Shown: positions 33,836 to 43,595, numbered from the stretch's first letter. The stretch: DNA of 64,000 bases from Coleofasciculus sp. LEGE 07092 (GCF_015207375.1 NZ_JADEWY010000011.1:1-64000); one strand, 5' to 3'. Made by a program: numbers and translations. Notes: generated from the letters alone by a model not told the origin.

Positions 33836-36748
33836 TCATGCCCCAAAATCATCAAGAGAAATATTGAGCAAGTCAGGGGGAATCACCCCGCAATCGACTG
33901 ACACCTTGTGACTCTCCCTGTCGCTATCGAGTTCCACAGCGATCGCTTCAAACCGAATTTCTACCGTACCAAAAGGCACTACCAACTGAGTCAACGCCTC
34001 TAACTCTCCTGATTCGTTGGGAATCAAATCCATTAACCAGCGCGGTCCGTCTAACAGAGAGCGACTCTGCCGATCCTGAACCCACAGTTTAACACCCAAA
34101 CGAGCTGGATGAGATGCCAATTTGACACGCACCAGGACAGGTTCTCCAGCCGCAAGTTCCATAGCCGGGATATAGAGTTCTGGTGTGGGCAGGGGCGGCA
34201 ATCGATCCAAGCGGGAAGAACTTTCTGGCTTGGGTTGAGTCGATATCTTAGACGTTGCAGCCCCATTACTGCCATCTCCTGAAGGTTCTTCCTCTGACAA
34301 TTGTTCGTCATCTACGACAATTTCCCGAGCATTCCACTCGGCGGGATCAGTAATGCGTGGCTTTTCCGGTTCGACAGAGGCTTTGAGTTCGGCAGATTCA
34401 GAGGAAACACTCCCGAATTCTTCCGTATCCTCATCCCAAATCGATTCATCAAAATCACTCATCTCTGAGCCTGCTCCTGGGGGGAGTGTGGCGTCTTCCA
34501 CCTCCGGAAATACAGTCTCTATCTCCGTAGATAAACTATCCAGCTCGATTTTTGATGCCATCTCCTCTTCTTCTCGTGCCTCAGCCGCAGCGTCACATAA
34601 GAGTAATTCCGACTTCAACCACTCTGACAACTCATTGTCTCCGACTAACGCATTCAACCGTAACCAAAAACGATCTTCGACATTTAACGCTTGGAAAGCG
34701 CGATCAACTTCTGTCGGCACTTCAACAACGGGTTGGGAAACGAGAGCCTTAGGGAGGGCATTCTGGGACGTCTCTGGCTCAGACTCTGTTGTTGATTCCC
34801 AAACATCTGAAATTTCGGTGGTTTTGGAGGTATCTAGCTCGGAATCGGCAACTGAAGATGCTTTCTCTAAAGACGGTACCTCGTCTTGGTTGTTGACAGT
34901 ATCATTAATTTGTGTATCAGAGGGGGATGGTAACGAGGATACCTTTTCCTTCACCCCTTCATCAGCAGTATCCCTGCCTTCAGAACTGGTAAACTCTTCG
35001 CTTTTTGTCTCAAGATGCTGCTGTTCTTGCTCCTCAGTTGAATCAGCCGGTGAAGTGGGGGCTTGTTCTTTAGATTGATCGGCTGGCACTAGGGCAACGA
35101 AATGCGATCGCTCAGTTGCTTGTGTTTCCAACTTCACCTCAACCGAGTCAACTACCTTGGCAAAACTGGGTAGATCCAGAGGTTTTGATACCCCCTGACT
35201 CTCCGGTTGTTGGTAAATTTGCGGCGGTAAGAATTGTTTCGATGAGGGTTGGGAGAGCAAGGTTTGGCGATTTTGAGGAAAGTCTACCAAGTCCAACCAA
35301 CTCTGATTAGCGGATACGGAGGCGTCTGAGTCTTGGTTTAGAATATCTGCTGAATTGCCATTCTCCTCAGATACAGCTTCACTGTTCGATTGAATTGTTT
35401 CTAATAATTCATCTAAATCAACCGTCACGGTAAAGGGTTGACTGGCTAAAGCGTGTGATGTTGACTCGTAAAGGGAGACTTTCCCCAAAAGCAAACAACT
35501 CTTGCCGTCTGGCGGCATATCTAGAGTATGACTGAACGTCAGGGGAAGCGTCTGTGCAGACAGGGGCTTTCGTATATCTAGTAGGACTTGTGAGGTTTGG
35601 GGATGACGTAGTTCGTAATGTAAGGTGCCTTGGAAAAGAGTAGTACCCGAATCAACCGTTGCACAGCCATGAAGCTGATTAACATCAAGTACATCCACTT
35701 GCCCGGTAATAGTCAAGGGTTCTTTTCCCTTTGCGACTACGGCTTCTTCATCGAGGGTTAAAATCAATCCTTGCCACTGGGTTTCTGACAGCAAGGGTAA
35801 TTCTGACTCGGACGTGACAGCAGGCTCTGAATCTGGAGGCTCAGGCTGCTCAAATTCTTGGATAACAGGATCGATGACTTGCTGCAAGACTTCTTCGAGC
35901 ATTTGCAGCGATTGTTCCAAGATGGGATTGGGAACAGTAGACGTGCCATTAGTCCCGTTCGTTACTGGAATTTCGGGTTCGGGAATTTCTATTTTTTTGG
36001 CGGTGACAGGGGGCGGGAAATCTGCGTTAGTGTCCTCTGTATTTGTCAGAGTAGTTTCTTGGTACGGTTCGGGCTCAACCGTTTCAGTCACATCAGTTTG
36101 AGTGGTGTCTGAGGTGGTGAGGGGGGCTAGGGGAACGACTTCAGTTTCGGTTTCAGTTTCGGTTAAATGAGGTTCAACCGAGGGGTTGAAATCGGAATTC
36201 ACAGAGGCGGGTTCGCTGCCATTCGTTTGAACCGTGTCAGTAGCTGCTAAAAGTTTTAGAAGACTTGCCTCCGGTTCTGGTGGTTTCAGTTCTGCAACTG
36301 GCTCTGAGTCAGAATGGGCAGGAACTTGTTCTGGTTCTGCCGTTGGTTCACTCATTTCTGCCGCTGATGTTGGTGTGTCGGTAGGCAGAACTGCCCTAAC
36401 AGTCGGTACGATTTGTAGTTGAACGGCTTCCTGCCAGGAATCCCCCAGAAAATCGGACATAATGTCGCCACAGCAGCGTAGTTCCCACAAACCTGGCTTG
36501 AGGTAAGTGAAGGGAATAACCACCATTAACCCTTCTGGGTTGGTGCGGCACGATCGCTTTTGATACCGTCGCTTTGGTGGCACTTCGTCGGTACTCTGAT
36601 GAGTCAGACAAATTTCCACATCGGTGTTGATGCGGTTAGAGTGAACTACAACCCGATACCGACCAGCTTCCAATTCTATCTTGGCGGACTTGACGGGCAG
36701 CCACGAGCGATCGCCCTCTTTCTGGAGTAGAAATTCCCAATATTCCAT
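33836..36748 (-). CDS. Large acidic, mostly disordered hypothetical protein
   Basis: 970 residues from the ATG at 36748 (MEYWEFLLQKEGDRSWLPV); an upstream GTG at 36799 is possible but less likely. The N-terminal about 110 residues form beta-type sequence (LEAGRYRVVVHSNRINTDVE; LKPGLWELRCCGDIMSDFL). A middle segment near 330-450 is also beta-like. Long Glu/Ser/Thr/Pro-rich stretches between them are predicted to be disordered. The last 110 residues (ELYIPAMELAAGEPVLVRVK...) are again beta-type. No signal peptide. The architecture of folded ends and acidic linkers suggests a scaffold; function unknown. Confidence 0.8.
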   Translation of the reverse strand: MEYWEFLLQKEGDRSWLPVKSAKIELEAGRYRVVVHSNRINTDVEICLTHQSTDEVPPKRRYQKRSCRTNPEGLMVVIPFTYLKPGLWELRCCGDIMSDFLGDSWQEAVQLQIVPTVRAVLPTDTPTSAAEMSEPTAEPEQVPAHSDSEPVAELKPPEPEASLLKLLAATDTVQTNGSEPASVNSDFNPSVEPHLTETETETEVVPLAPLTTSDTTQTDVTETVEPEPYQETTLTNTEDTNADFPPPVTAKKIEIPEPEIPVTNGTNGTSTVPNPILEQSLQMLEEVLQQVIDPVIQEFEQPEPPDSEPAVTSESELPLLSETQWQGLILTLDEEAVVAKGKEPLTITGQVDVLDVNQLHGCATVDSGTTLFQGTLHYELRHPQTSQVLLDIRKPLSAQTLPLTFSHTLDMPPDGKSCLLLGKVSLYESTSHALASQPFTVTVDLDELLETIQSNSEAVSEENGNSADILNQDSDASVSANQSWLDLVDFPQNRQTLLSQPSSKQFLPPQIYQQPESQGVSKPLDLPSFAKVVDSVEVKLETQATERSHFVALVPADQSKEQAPTSPADSTEEQEQQHLETKSEEFTSSEGRDTADEGVKEKVSSLPSPSDTQINDTVNNQDEVPSLEKASSVADSELDTSKTTEISDVWESTTESEPETSQNALPKALVSQPVVEVPTEVDRAFQALNVEDRFWLRLNALVGDNELSEWLKSELLLCDAAAEAREEEEMASKIELDSLSTEIETVFPEVEDATLPPGAGSEMSDFDESIWDEDTEEFGSVSSESAELKASVEPEKPRITDPAEWNAREIVVDDEQLSEEEPSGDGSNGAATSKISTQPKPESSSRLDRLPPLPTPELYIPAMELAAGEPVLVRVKLASHPARLGVKLWVQDRQSRSLLDGPRWLMDLIPNESGELEALTQLVVPFGTVEIRFEAIAVELDSDRESHKVSVDCGVIPPDLLNISLDDFGA

Positions 36749-36857
36749 AGCGGTTAGCGATTCTTCTATATAGCCATTAGTTTGGACTAGGGAAAGCACT
36801 TTCGTCTATACACAATGCCCTGGGCAAAAAACAGCAACTATTACGTGAACGGATTTT

Positions 36858-36985
36858 AACTCTGGGCTAATAGCTTAAGTCCATTGAAACTGATAACTTG
36901 CACCTTTGTCGATAAGCCCGAAAATCAGCCCGGAGTTCAAACTCCGGGCTAATAGCTCAAGTCCACAAAGCGTGGACTAAAACTC
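36858..36985. repeat. Palindromic dispersed repeats
   Basis: AGCCCGGAGTT-CA-AACTCCGGGCT (36927-36950) and GTCCAC-AAAGC-GTGGAC (36961-36977) are perfect hairpins. A partial copy, CTCTGGGCTAATAGCTTAAG, precedes at about 36860, matching CTCCGGGCTAATAGCTCAAG. Such GGGCTAATAGCTCAAGTCC repeats occur widely between cyanobacterial genes. Confidence 0.7.
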
Positions 36986-37023
36986 TTATCCAGTCGTATG
37001 CAAGACGAATGCAAGCTATGAGA

Positions 37024-37041
37024 CAGTGGTTTAAACCACTG
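37024..37041. repeat. CAGTGGTTTAAACCACTG palindrome
   Basis: A perfect 18-bp palindrome followed by GCGG. A related sequence, GTAGTGGTTTAAACTACTGG, is found at 49416-49435, and a weaker one near 57924. Probably a dispersed repeat of unknown role. Confidence 0.6.
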
Positions 37042-37114
37042 GCGGTTAGTGAGACTTTTGCCCAGTCGGATGAAAGACGACGCGATCGCATCATGTCGTT
37101 GAGTCCTGCAAATG

Positions 37115-38293
37115 CTAAGGAGACACAACTCTAAATCCTGTCGCTTCTAAGATTGCTTTAGAGCCTTTCCGAACTCTCAGACTTGTTGAATTTTTAGTTT
37201 CATCGGGACGATCTGGATTCTCAATTGGCTGCTCAATCACATAGGAATAATCTCCATTTATCCACCCCATCATGCATACTCCATCCCTACAGGTAACGCG
37301 CCCCCCTGTTAAATCAATACAATTTCCCTGAGGATCGCATCCCCGATAACTCAAATTTCCAGTACCATTAACTCCCGACCAAGAGTTTATATTACTGATC
37401 GTGATTGTCCACTCGTCATTACTGAGAGTTTGCGAATTACCTGAATTTTCAGAGTTTCCTTCCCCTACAATTTCCATACTGGTAATGAGGGATTCTATTC
37501 GCGTCTTACCACAGGGTTCAATACTTTCGCAATCATTAACGGGAACTCTTTCATACAAGAGGCGTACTTTCTGATTTAAGAACTTATTTGAATTTTCGCA
37601 GAGTTCAAAAGTAGCACCAATATTATGCTCAATGTTGTTTTCATCAACAAGGGTGACATAACACATCAAATCCCCGTTAACCATATCTTTGACGGTGGCA
37701 ACTGTGGGGTTTTCAGGGGAAGCTGGGGTTTCAGAGGTTGATGTAAAAACTTGGGTTAGTTGTGTCCCATCCCAGGCGTAGTAGCTAGTTTCCAGCCAGT
37801 CGGGTTTATTTGCTGGGAAATTTTCCGGCGGATTAACAACAAGTAGCCGACTATCAAGCTGAAACGTTACGTCTGCCTCAGCCGCATTATCTAACATATA
37901 AACCGAACCTGTTTCAGCATTAACAATGCTAACGACTTGACAACTTGTACCACATCCCCATGTCACAACCGTGTATTTAGCCGCAAAATTGGGTCCTTGC
38001 TTGGCTCCTTGTTGCAAAACAGTTCGGAATCTTCTGGCTTGAGGGTGGCTGGCTAGATTAACGGGTGCAGGACTACCAGAGAAACTTTCTGTGGCTGGAT
38101 AATCATCGAATCTTGGAGCCTGAGATCCTTGCTGGATAGCACTCTCTGACCCTAAAATTTTCCTACTGCCGTTGACTGTATTGACTGGAGATACCGTAGC
38201 TTGAGGGGTTGGAGATTCAGTCGCAGAGGGTGGTAAAGAACTGCAAGCGATCGCTAACGCTAGTGTAAGTCCTGAAATTACGATAGTTTTCAT
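37115..38293 (-). CDS. Predicted lipoprotein, unknown function
   Basis: A 392-residue protein. The N-terminus MKTIVISGLTLALAIAC is a lipoprotein signal with Cys17 as lipidation site, followed by a Ser/Thr/Pro linker (to about 45). The first folded part has PAPVNLASHPQARRFRTVLQ, GPNFAAKYTVVTWGCGTSCQ and DWLETSYYAWDG, a pattern seen in bacterial periplasmic proteins without known role. The second part (about 190-392) contains several Cys (CDPQGNC, CRDGVCMMGW) that may form disulfides. It is divergent from the TauE/SafE gene with 52 bases between starts. Confidence 0.75.
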   Translation of the reverse strand: MKTIVISGLTLALAIACSSLPPSATESPTPQATVSPVNTVNGSRKILGSESAIQQGSQAPRFDDYPATESFSGSPAPVNLASHPQARRFRTVLQQGAKQGPNFAAKYTVVTWGCGTSCQVVSIVNAETGSVYMLDNAAEADVTFQLDSRLLVVNPPENFPANKPDWLETSYYAWDGTQLTQVFTSTSETPASPENPTVATVKDMVNGDLMCYVTLVDENNIEHNIGATFELCENSNKFLNQKVRLLYERVPVNDCESIEPCGKTRIESLITSMEIVGEGNSENSGNSQTLSNDEWTITISNINSWSGVNGTGNLSYRGCDPQGNCIDLTGGRVTCRDGVCMMGWINGDYSYVIEQPIENPDRPDETKNSTSLRVRKGSKAILEATGFRVVSP

Positions 38294-38345
38294 ACATTAA
38301 TTTCACTTAGTCCGAAGAAAGGAGCGATCGCACCCTTTCAGTTCA

Positions 38346-39182
38346 GTGGCAAAGCCAATCGCGTTTCTAAGGATAGAATTTGTAGCGCCACCTAAAACAA
38401 CGTCTCTCTTGAGTGTAATTCAACTTCTTCCTCTAATTGCCATTTTCTTTCTAACTAGCATCATCAGCACTGTGACGGGTAGTACTTCACTGCTTACAGT
38501 ACCTGTGATGCTTCAGTTTGGCATTGAACCGCGCACTGCTATTGCCACCAATATGCTAGCCTTAACCTTCATGAGTATCGGCGGCACGTTACCTTTTATT
38601 GGCAAAAGCACAATTGATCGACACCGCTTACCACTGCTAATTGTCCTAACCCTAGTGGGTTCAATTTTGGGTGCATTACTGGTACTGGTTGTGCCGTCGA
38701 AAGCGATGCCCAGGATAATTTCTATCTTGATGATTGCCGTTGCTGGTTTTACAATTGCTAAACGGAATGCTGGAGTCGTTCCAGTCGAGGGAAAACCGTC
38801 ACGATTAGCAGAACTAGCGGGATATTTAGTCACCTGCGTACTGGGAATCTATGGAGGTTTCTTTAGCGGCGGCTACGTCACGATGCTTACAGTAGCCTAT
38901 GTTACGCTCTTTCAGATGACATTTGTCGAGGCGGTGGCGAGTACGAAACTTATTAATATTTTCTCTTCGCTGGTTGCTACTATTATATTTGCAGTGCGTG
39001 GGATAGTAGATTACCAACTTGGTATTATTCTGAGCCTTACCATGTTCGTGGGTGGAATTATTGGCTCACAGGTTGCTCTTAGATTGAGTAATATCTGGTT
39101 GCGACGTATCTTTCTGGTAGCAGTAGTTGCCCTAGCACTCAAGACACTATTATATGATTTAAAAGATTCTATAAAAAACTAA
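38346..39182 (+). CDS. TauE/SafE family sulfite exporter-like protein
   Basis: A 278-residue membrane protein with eight probable helices, starting at GTG 38346. The two-fold repeated signature of the family is visible: STVTGSTSLLTVPVMLQFGI with IATNMLAL, and later GIYGGFFSGGYVTMLTVAYV with AVASTKLINIFSSL. Family members export sulfite, sulfoacetate or related anions, or other small anions; the substrate here is unknown. Plasma membrane. Confidence 0.87.
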   Translation: MAKPIAFLRIEFVAPPKTTSLLSVIQLLPLIAIFFLTSIISTVTGSTSLLTVPVMLQFGIEPRTAIATNMLALTFMSIGGTLPFIGKSTIDRHRLPLLIVLTLVGSILGALLVLVVPSKAMPRIISILMIAVAGFTIAKRNAGVVPVEGKPSRLAELAGYLVTCVLGIYGGFFSGGYVTMLTVAYVTLFQMTFVEAVASTKLINIFSSLVATIIFAVRGIVDYQLGIILSLTMFVGGIIGSQVALRLSNIWLRRIFLVAVVALALKTLLYDLKDSIKN

Positions 39183-39362
39183 ATGGCGATGGAGCTCGCC
39201 AAAACCGCCTGCCAGTCCTAGCGTTGATTGTAAAGACTGAAAAGCTGATGGCTCCTACTTTCCTGGCTTGCTGCCGGAGAGTAGGGCTATGGAAATTTTT
39301 CACGGAACCCCTCACGTCTAGCAAGCCGTTGTTCGCAACCAGCTTATAGAGAGAGGGGTTTA

Positions 39363-40994
39363 ATGTTAGCGAGTGCGCTGTGGATTTTATTGATGGGCTT
39401 TTTTGTCAGTCAGATTGCCCGTCGTTTAGGTGTTCCACCGTTGATTGGCATGATTGGGGTGGGGATTGTTCTGGGTCCGCAAGTGGGAAATGTTATCAGT
39501 CCAGAGGTACTAGAGGCAGCCGATAACCTGCGAATGGTTGCCGTGATGGTTATCTTGATGAAGGCGGGATTAGGACTGGATCGGGAAAAGCTGCGTTCTC
39601 AGGGAAGTGTGGCGTTGCGGTTAGGATTTCTGCCAGCCGCATTCGAGGCAATTGCGATCGCGTTCGCCGCCATCTGGATCTTTCAATTTGACTTGGCAAC
39701 TGGATTACTCCTAGGTTGCATCATTGGTGCAGAATCTCCGGCGGTAATTGTTCCTGGAATGCTGCGACTGAAAAGTTTGGGTTGGGGTGTAACTAAGGGA
39801 ATTCCCGATGCCATTCTGACGGGGAGTGCATTATCAGATGTGCTGTTATTACTCCTATTTAGTTTACTCCTAAGTTTTCTGGGTCAGGGAGGAATTGAAA
39901 CCATCACGCTACCTGGAGGCGTTACTGTTTCTTCAGTGCAATTGCTACCGCTTCAAGTGCTAGTAGAAATCGGACTTGGGGTTTTAATCGGCTACGCGGC
40001 TGCTCGTTTAATTGTTTCGCTTTTAACCGAACAAAGCTGGACACAAAACACGGTTCACGATGTTCTGATTGCGGCTGGAATTGCTCTGTTATTGGTGATG
40101 GTTGAGAAAAGTTTGCCTTATTCTGGCTACTTAGCAGCGATGGCGATGGGGTTCTTTTTGATTGAGTTGGATGCACCCCTTGCTCGATGCCTGCGTGGTG
40201 GATTTGATAGCCTCTGGGTTGTTGCAGAGATTGTCTTATTTGTCTTATTGGGAGCTAGCGTTCAACTCCAGGTATTAGGAACTACTGTTTTACCGGGACT
40301 TTTAGTGTTAGGGATTGGGTTGTTTGTGGGTCGCCCAGTCGGTTGGTATCTCTCAACATTAGGTAGTAATTGGACGTGGACAGAACGGCTGTTTTTACTT
40401 CCTGGAAATATGGCAAAAGCAACGGTGCAAGCGGCGATTGGTGCTATTCCTTTAGCGAGGGGAATTGATGGGGGAGAAATTATCTTAGCTATTGCTGCGC
40501 TTTCAATTTTGACTACAGCACCGATTGGCGCTTGGGCAATTCCCACCTTTGCCCCAAAATTATTGGAACGGGGAGAAGTTGATTTGACTAAAGTCACTGT
40601 AGCAACTCGTACCGTGCTGTTAGCGGCAGTGGATACGTCTCCCCTGGCAACAGAAGTTTTAACGAAAGCGGCAAGCATGGCAAGGCGGATGGATGGTACA
40701 GTGATTGTGTTACACGTCATGAATCTTGAAGAAAAAGAGGCAGTCGAAAAGCTGCGCGATCGCACTCAACGATTGCTTTCAGATATTCGTTATCAGTTTA
40801 TCCTCGTTAAGGGTTCAGTTCCAGAGGAAATTATTAGTGTGGCGCAAGAGTATCAAGTGACAGATATTGTGATGGGGAAACGGGGACATCAACCTTGGGA
40901 ACAGGTGCGAGTCGGTTCTGTGTCACAAGCTGTTCTAGAAATGAGTTCTGTTCCTGTCATTTTGGTGGAAGATGGGCAACTAAATTTGTTGTGA
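39363..40994 (+). CDS. Cation:proton antiporter with C-terminal Usp domain
   Basis: A 543-residue protein. Residues 1 to about 400 form 12 or so membrane helices of the CPA superfamily (IARRLGVPPLIGMIGVGIVL, MKAGLGLDREKL, GCIIGAESPAVIVPGML, TGSALSDVLLLLLF). Residues 415-543 are a UspA domain: RTVLLAAVDTSPLATEVL, IVMGKRGHQPWEQVRVGSVS (ATP-type loop) and VPVILVED. The fusion suggests that nucleotide or stress state controls Na+/H+ or K+/H+ exchange. GAGAGG lies just before the ATG. Confidence 0.9.
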   Translation: MLASALWILLMGFFVSQIARRLGVPPLIGMIGVGIVLGPQVGNVISPEVLEAADNLRMVAVMVILMKAGLGLDREKLRSQGSVALRLGFLPAAFEAIAIAFAAIWIFQFDLATGLLLGCIIGAESPAVIVPGMLRLKSLGWGVTKGIPDAILTGSALSDVLLLLLFSLLLSFLGQGGIETITLPGGVTVSSVQLLPLQVLVEIGLGVLIGYAAARLIVSLLTEQSWTQNTVHDVLIAAGIALLLVMVEKSLPYSGYLAAMAMGFFLIELDAPLARCLRGGFDSLWVVAEIVLFVLLGASVQLQVLGTTVLPGLLVLGIGLFVGRPVGWYLSTLGSNWTWTERLFLLPGNMAKATVQAAIGAIPLARGIDGGEIILAIAALSILTTAPIGAWAIPTFAPKLLERGEVDLTKVTVATRTVLLAAVDTSPLATEVLTKAASMARRMDGTVIVLHVMNLEEKEAVEKLRDRTQRLLSDIRYQFILVKGSVPEEIISVAQEYQVTDIVMGKRGHQPWEQVRVGSVSQAVLEMSSVPVILVEDGQLNLL

Positions 40995-41176
40995 AACGCT
41001 GCAATTTTTGATAGCCATAGTTGGGGTGCGATCGCTTGCTGAGATAAGCTCCGTTGCGCCCAATTCCAAGCTTGCCAGAGTTTACGAGCGAATGGCTCCA
41101 GCTTGCGGTAGACTTCGTATGCCTGGTATGCTTGTCCAACCGTGACTTGATTAAGAGCAGGGGATAATTTTTGCAT
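40995..41176 (-). CDS. Possible small hypothetical protein
   Basis: Minus-strand frame beginning with the ATG at 41176 (MQKLSPALNQVTVGQAYQAY, then VYRKLEPFARKLWQAWNWAQ). Composition is protein-like, with aromatic and basic residues. The frame runs on into the antiporter gene to 40889, which is an unlikely overlap, so the real end or the reality of the gene is doubtful. Confidence 0.25.
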
Positions 41177-41249
41177 TCACCGATCCGTGTCTATCGTCTC
41201 TAATCTAGGCGGGATAATAGAGTCTTCTTGGGTGTTCGTACTCAGCTAA

Positions 41250-41271
41250 TATGCACAAATGTACATATAAT
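41250..41271 (+). promoter_or_regulatory. Probable brnT promoter and operator
   Basis: TATGCACAAATGTACATA is a near-perfect inverted repeat (TATG-ACA / TGTACATA) overlapping a TATAAT -10 box at 41266-41271, only 6 bases before the brnT ATG. BrnA is a ribbon-helix-helix type repressor of its own operon in known systems, so this is a likely binding site. Confidence 0.5.
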
Positions 41272-41277
41272 AGTTAA

Positions 41278-41544
41278 ATGACGTATCAGTGGGACGGCGA
41301 CAAAGCAGCCACTAATCTTCGTAAGCATGGTATTGATTTTGCTGATGCAGTGTCAGTCTTTGCAGACGATCTGGCAATTACTATCCCGGATGAACGTTTT
41401 GATGAAGAACGGTTTATCACAGTGGGGATAGATGCCTTTGGTCGAGTCTTAGTGGTTGTTTATACATGGCGTGGCGATGAGATTCGAGTGATTTCTGCCC
41501 GCAAAGCTACACGTCGTGAACGAAAGCAATATCAGGAGGGGTAA
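41278..41544 (+). CDS. brnT: BrnT family toxin
   Basis: An 88-residue protein with the BrnT signature: YQWDGDKAATNLRKHGIDFA at the start, DERFDEERFITVGIDAFGR, then VVVYTWRGDEIRVISARKAT and RRERKQY. BrnT is a RelE-like ribonuclease toxin of type II toxin-antitoxin systems. The brnA gene follows after 3 bases. The 5' leader is very short if the TATAAT just upstream is the -10. Confidence 0.92.
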   Translation: MTYQWDGDKAATNLRKHGIDFADAVSVFADDLAITIPDERFDEERFITVGIDAFGRVLVVVYTWRGDEIRVISARKATRRERKQYQEG

Positions 41545-41547
41545 CTA

Positions 41548-41805
41548 ATGGAAGCTGAGTATGATTTTAGCCAGGGGAAACGAGGAGCGATCGAGCCAAC
41601 ATCGCCAGGAAAAACTCGTATTACCATCCGATTGGATGATGATGTTTTGGCATGGTTTCGTGAGCAAGTCCATCTAGCAGGTGGAGGAAACTATCAAACG
41701 TTGATGAATGATGCACTTGGCGAGTACATCCAACAGCGTCGCGAACCGTTGGAGGAAACGCTACGGCGAGTGTTAAGGGAGGAACTTGAGCGAATTGGGA
41801 AATGA
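41548..41805 (+). CDS. brnA: BrnA family antitoxin
   Basis: An 85-residue protein. The ribbon-helix-helix core is TRITIRLDDDVLAWFREQVH followed by YQTLMNDALGEYIQ, the classic BrnA pattern; the N-terminus is the toxin-binding arm. The C-terminus is a charged helix (LEETLRRVLREELERIGK). It neutralises BrnT and represses the operon in studied homologues. Confidence 0.92.
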   Translation: MEAEYDFSQGKRGAIEPTSPGKTRITIRLDDDVLAWFREQVHLAGGGNYQTLMNDALGEYIQQRREPLEETLRRVLREELERIGK

Positions 41806-41879
41806 GGTGTGAGATTGGACTGAGAGTTGGGAATGCTATCTATATGAAAATGAAAATAGCTTCCTAAATATCACCAAAT

Positions 41880-43595
41880 ATGTCTGAATCACAACTGCCT
41901 TTAGTTTCCAGGATTGAAGAAATCGAACAGCGCTACAATACTGTAGCGAAGTATGCAGCAGGAATTAAGCGCCAGTTAGAGACACTAACCGAACAATTTA
42001 ACCAACGACCTGAGTTGCAGCAGATAGAAAGTCTAAGAGATGAGTTTTTGGCACTGCAACAGCGGTTTAATCAGTTACCTGCGTTGAGTAATAACGTAGA
42101 TAATATTAATACTTTTGAAATATCCACCGAATCGGCAAATCCTGATGATGTTGAAATAGTGAGGCAATTTTTTGAACGGGTTGACCAGCAACAGGGTCAA
42201 GAATTACTGACAGAGGTAGTCACTCAACCGTCTGGCGAATTGCCGATACAACCTGCTGATAGTTCTGTAAATACTAATGATGCTGAAATTTCGCAAGCTC
42301 AAGAGGCTGATAACGCTACTGAATTAGATGAAAGTGATAGAGCTTTTACTGATGAAGAATTTAAGACAGAACGAATAATGTGGCTGTTGAACAGAATTTA
42401 TGCAGCCGAGGAAGAGAGTCTTGAAATACCTGTAGATGCTGAAGAATTTTTGAAGCGGTATAAAAATAAAGAACATGAATTTGCTGGAATTAACTTAGCC
42501 GGAGCAAAGTTGAGTGGAAAATGTTTCAATCATGGTTTCATCCTCAACCTAAGTGGTGCGAATTTGAAAGGGGCTGAACTGTGTGAGACAAACCTCTGTA
42601 GCGCCAACCTAAGTGGTGCCAAGTTAAACAATGCCAACTTTTACAAGGCAAGACTGGAGTCAGCCAAGTTAGAGAAAGCCAAACTAATAAAGACAAACCT
42701 TAATAGTGCTAATCTGGGACAGGCAAACTTAAGTGAAGCCAACTTAAGTGAAGCGTGCTTGAGTCATGCAATCCTCTTTAAAGCTAACCTGAATAAGACT
42801 AACCTCAGTAGAGCAAACTTGCAGAACGCTAGCTTGAGGGAAGCAAATCTGAGAATGGCGAATCTAAATGATGCTAATCTGAGTAATGCAATTTTATTCG
42901 GGACAAATCTTGAAGGAGCTAACCTTGAAGGAGCTAATCTCCAGCAAGCGCTTTGCAATACGGCAACTATTTTCCCCGCCGATTTTGACCCCGTTAAAGC
43001 TGGTGTCTATTTGATTGCTCCTAGCGCGTCACTGAAAGGGGCAAATCTGAGTTCCATCAACCTCAATGAGGCAGACTTGAGAGAAGCTAACTTAAGTAGG
43101 GCAAACTTAAGTAAGGCAAATTTGCAAATTGCAAGACTCCTTCAAGCTAATCTGAGTGAAGCTAACTTAAGCGAGGCTAACCTAACTTGTGCTAATTTAA
43201 CGGCGGCAAACCTTAGTGGAGCCAATCTAAATCAGGTCAACTTAAAGGACGCTAATCTAACGGCGGCAAACCTGAGTAAAGCAAATCTGAAAAATGCACA
43301 AATTTCTAAAACAAACTTCAGCGGCGCGAATCTGATTGAAGTCAATCTAGTCGGGGCAAGGTTGTTAGGAAATTTGAGTGGGGCAACTTTGCACAAAGCC
43401 AACCTCTGTGGAGCTTATCTAGGCAGCGTAAATTTGAGCGGAGCAAACCTTACTTCAGCAGATTTGCGTGGGGCAAACTTGGAAGGAGCAAACTTAGAAA
43501 AAGCTAACTTAAAAGACGCTAACCTCAGTGGAGCTATCCTCAAAAATACAAAGTTCAGTGGTGCAATCATGCCAGATGGCACAACTCACGAATAA
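41880..43595 (+). CDS. Pentapeptide repeat protein
   Basis: A 571-residue protein. Residues 1-70 are predicted helical/coiled coil (VSRIEEIEQRYNTVAKYAAG). Residues 70-190 are acidic and low in structure. From about 205 to 565 there are some 65 pentapeptides of the A(N/D/K)LxX type forming a right-handed quadrilateral beta-helix. The repeats are broken near 360-380 by TATIFPADFDPVKAGVYLI, probably a loop. No signal peptide. Role unknown; such proteins often mediate interactions. Confidence 0.93.
   Translation: MSESQLPLVSRIEEIEQRYNTVAKYAAGIKRQLETLTEQFNQRPELQQIESLRDEFLALQQRFNQLPALSNNVDNINTFEISTESANPDDVEIVRQFFERVDQQQGQELLTEVVTQPSGELPIQPADSSVNTNDAEISQAQEADNATELDESDRAFTDEEFKTERIMWLLNRIYAAEEESLEIPVDAEEFLKRYKNKEHEFAGINLAGAKLSGKCFNHGFILNLSGANLKGAELCETNLCSANLSGAKLNNANFYKARLESAKLEKAKLIKTNLNSANLGQANLSEANLSEACLSHAILFKANLNKTNLSRANLQNASLREANLRMANLNDANLSNAILFGTNLEGANLEGANLQQALCNTATIFPADFDPVKAGVYLIAPSASLKGANLSSINLNEADLREANLSRANLSKANLQIARLLQANLSEANLSEANLTCANLTAANLSGANLNQVNLKDANLTAANLSKANLKNAQISKTNFSGANLIEVNLVGARLLGNLSGATLHKANLCGAYLGSVNLSGANLTSADLRGANLEGANLEKANLKDANLSGAILKNTKFSGAIMPDGTTHE

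Noticed and set aside
34353..35078. 241-codon Ser-rich plus-strand frame
   Set aside because: Antisense of the acidic Glu/Ser-rich gene; composition is the mirror of its codons.
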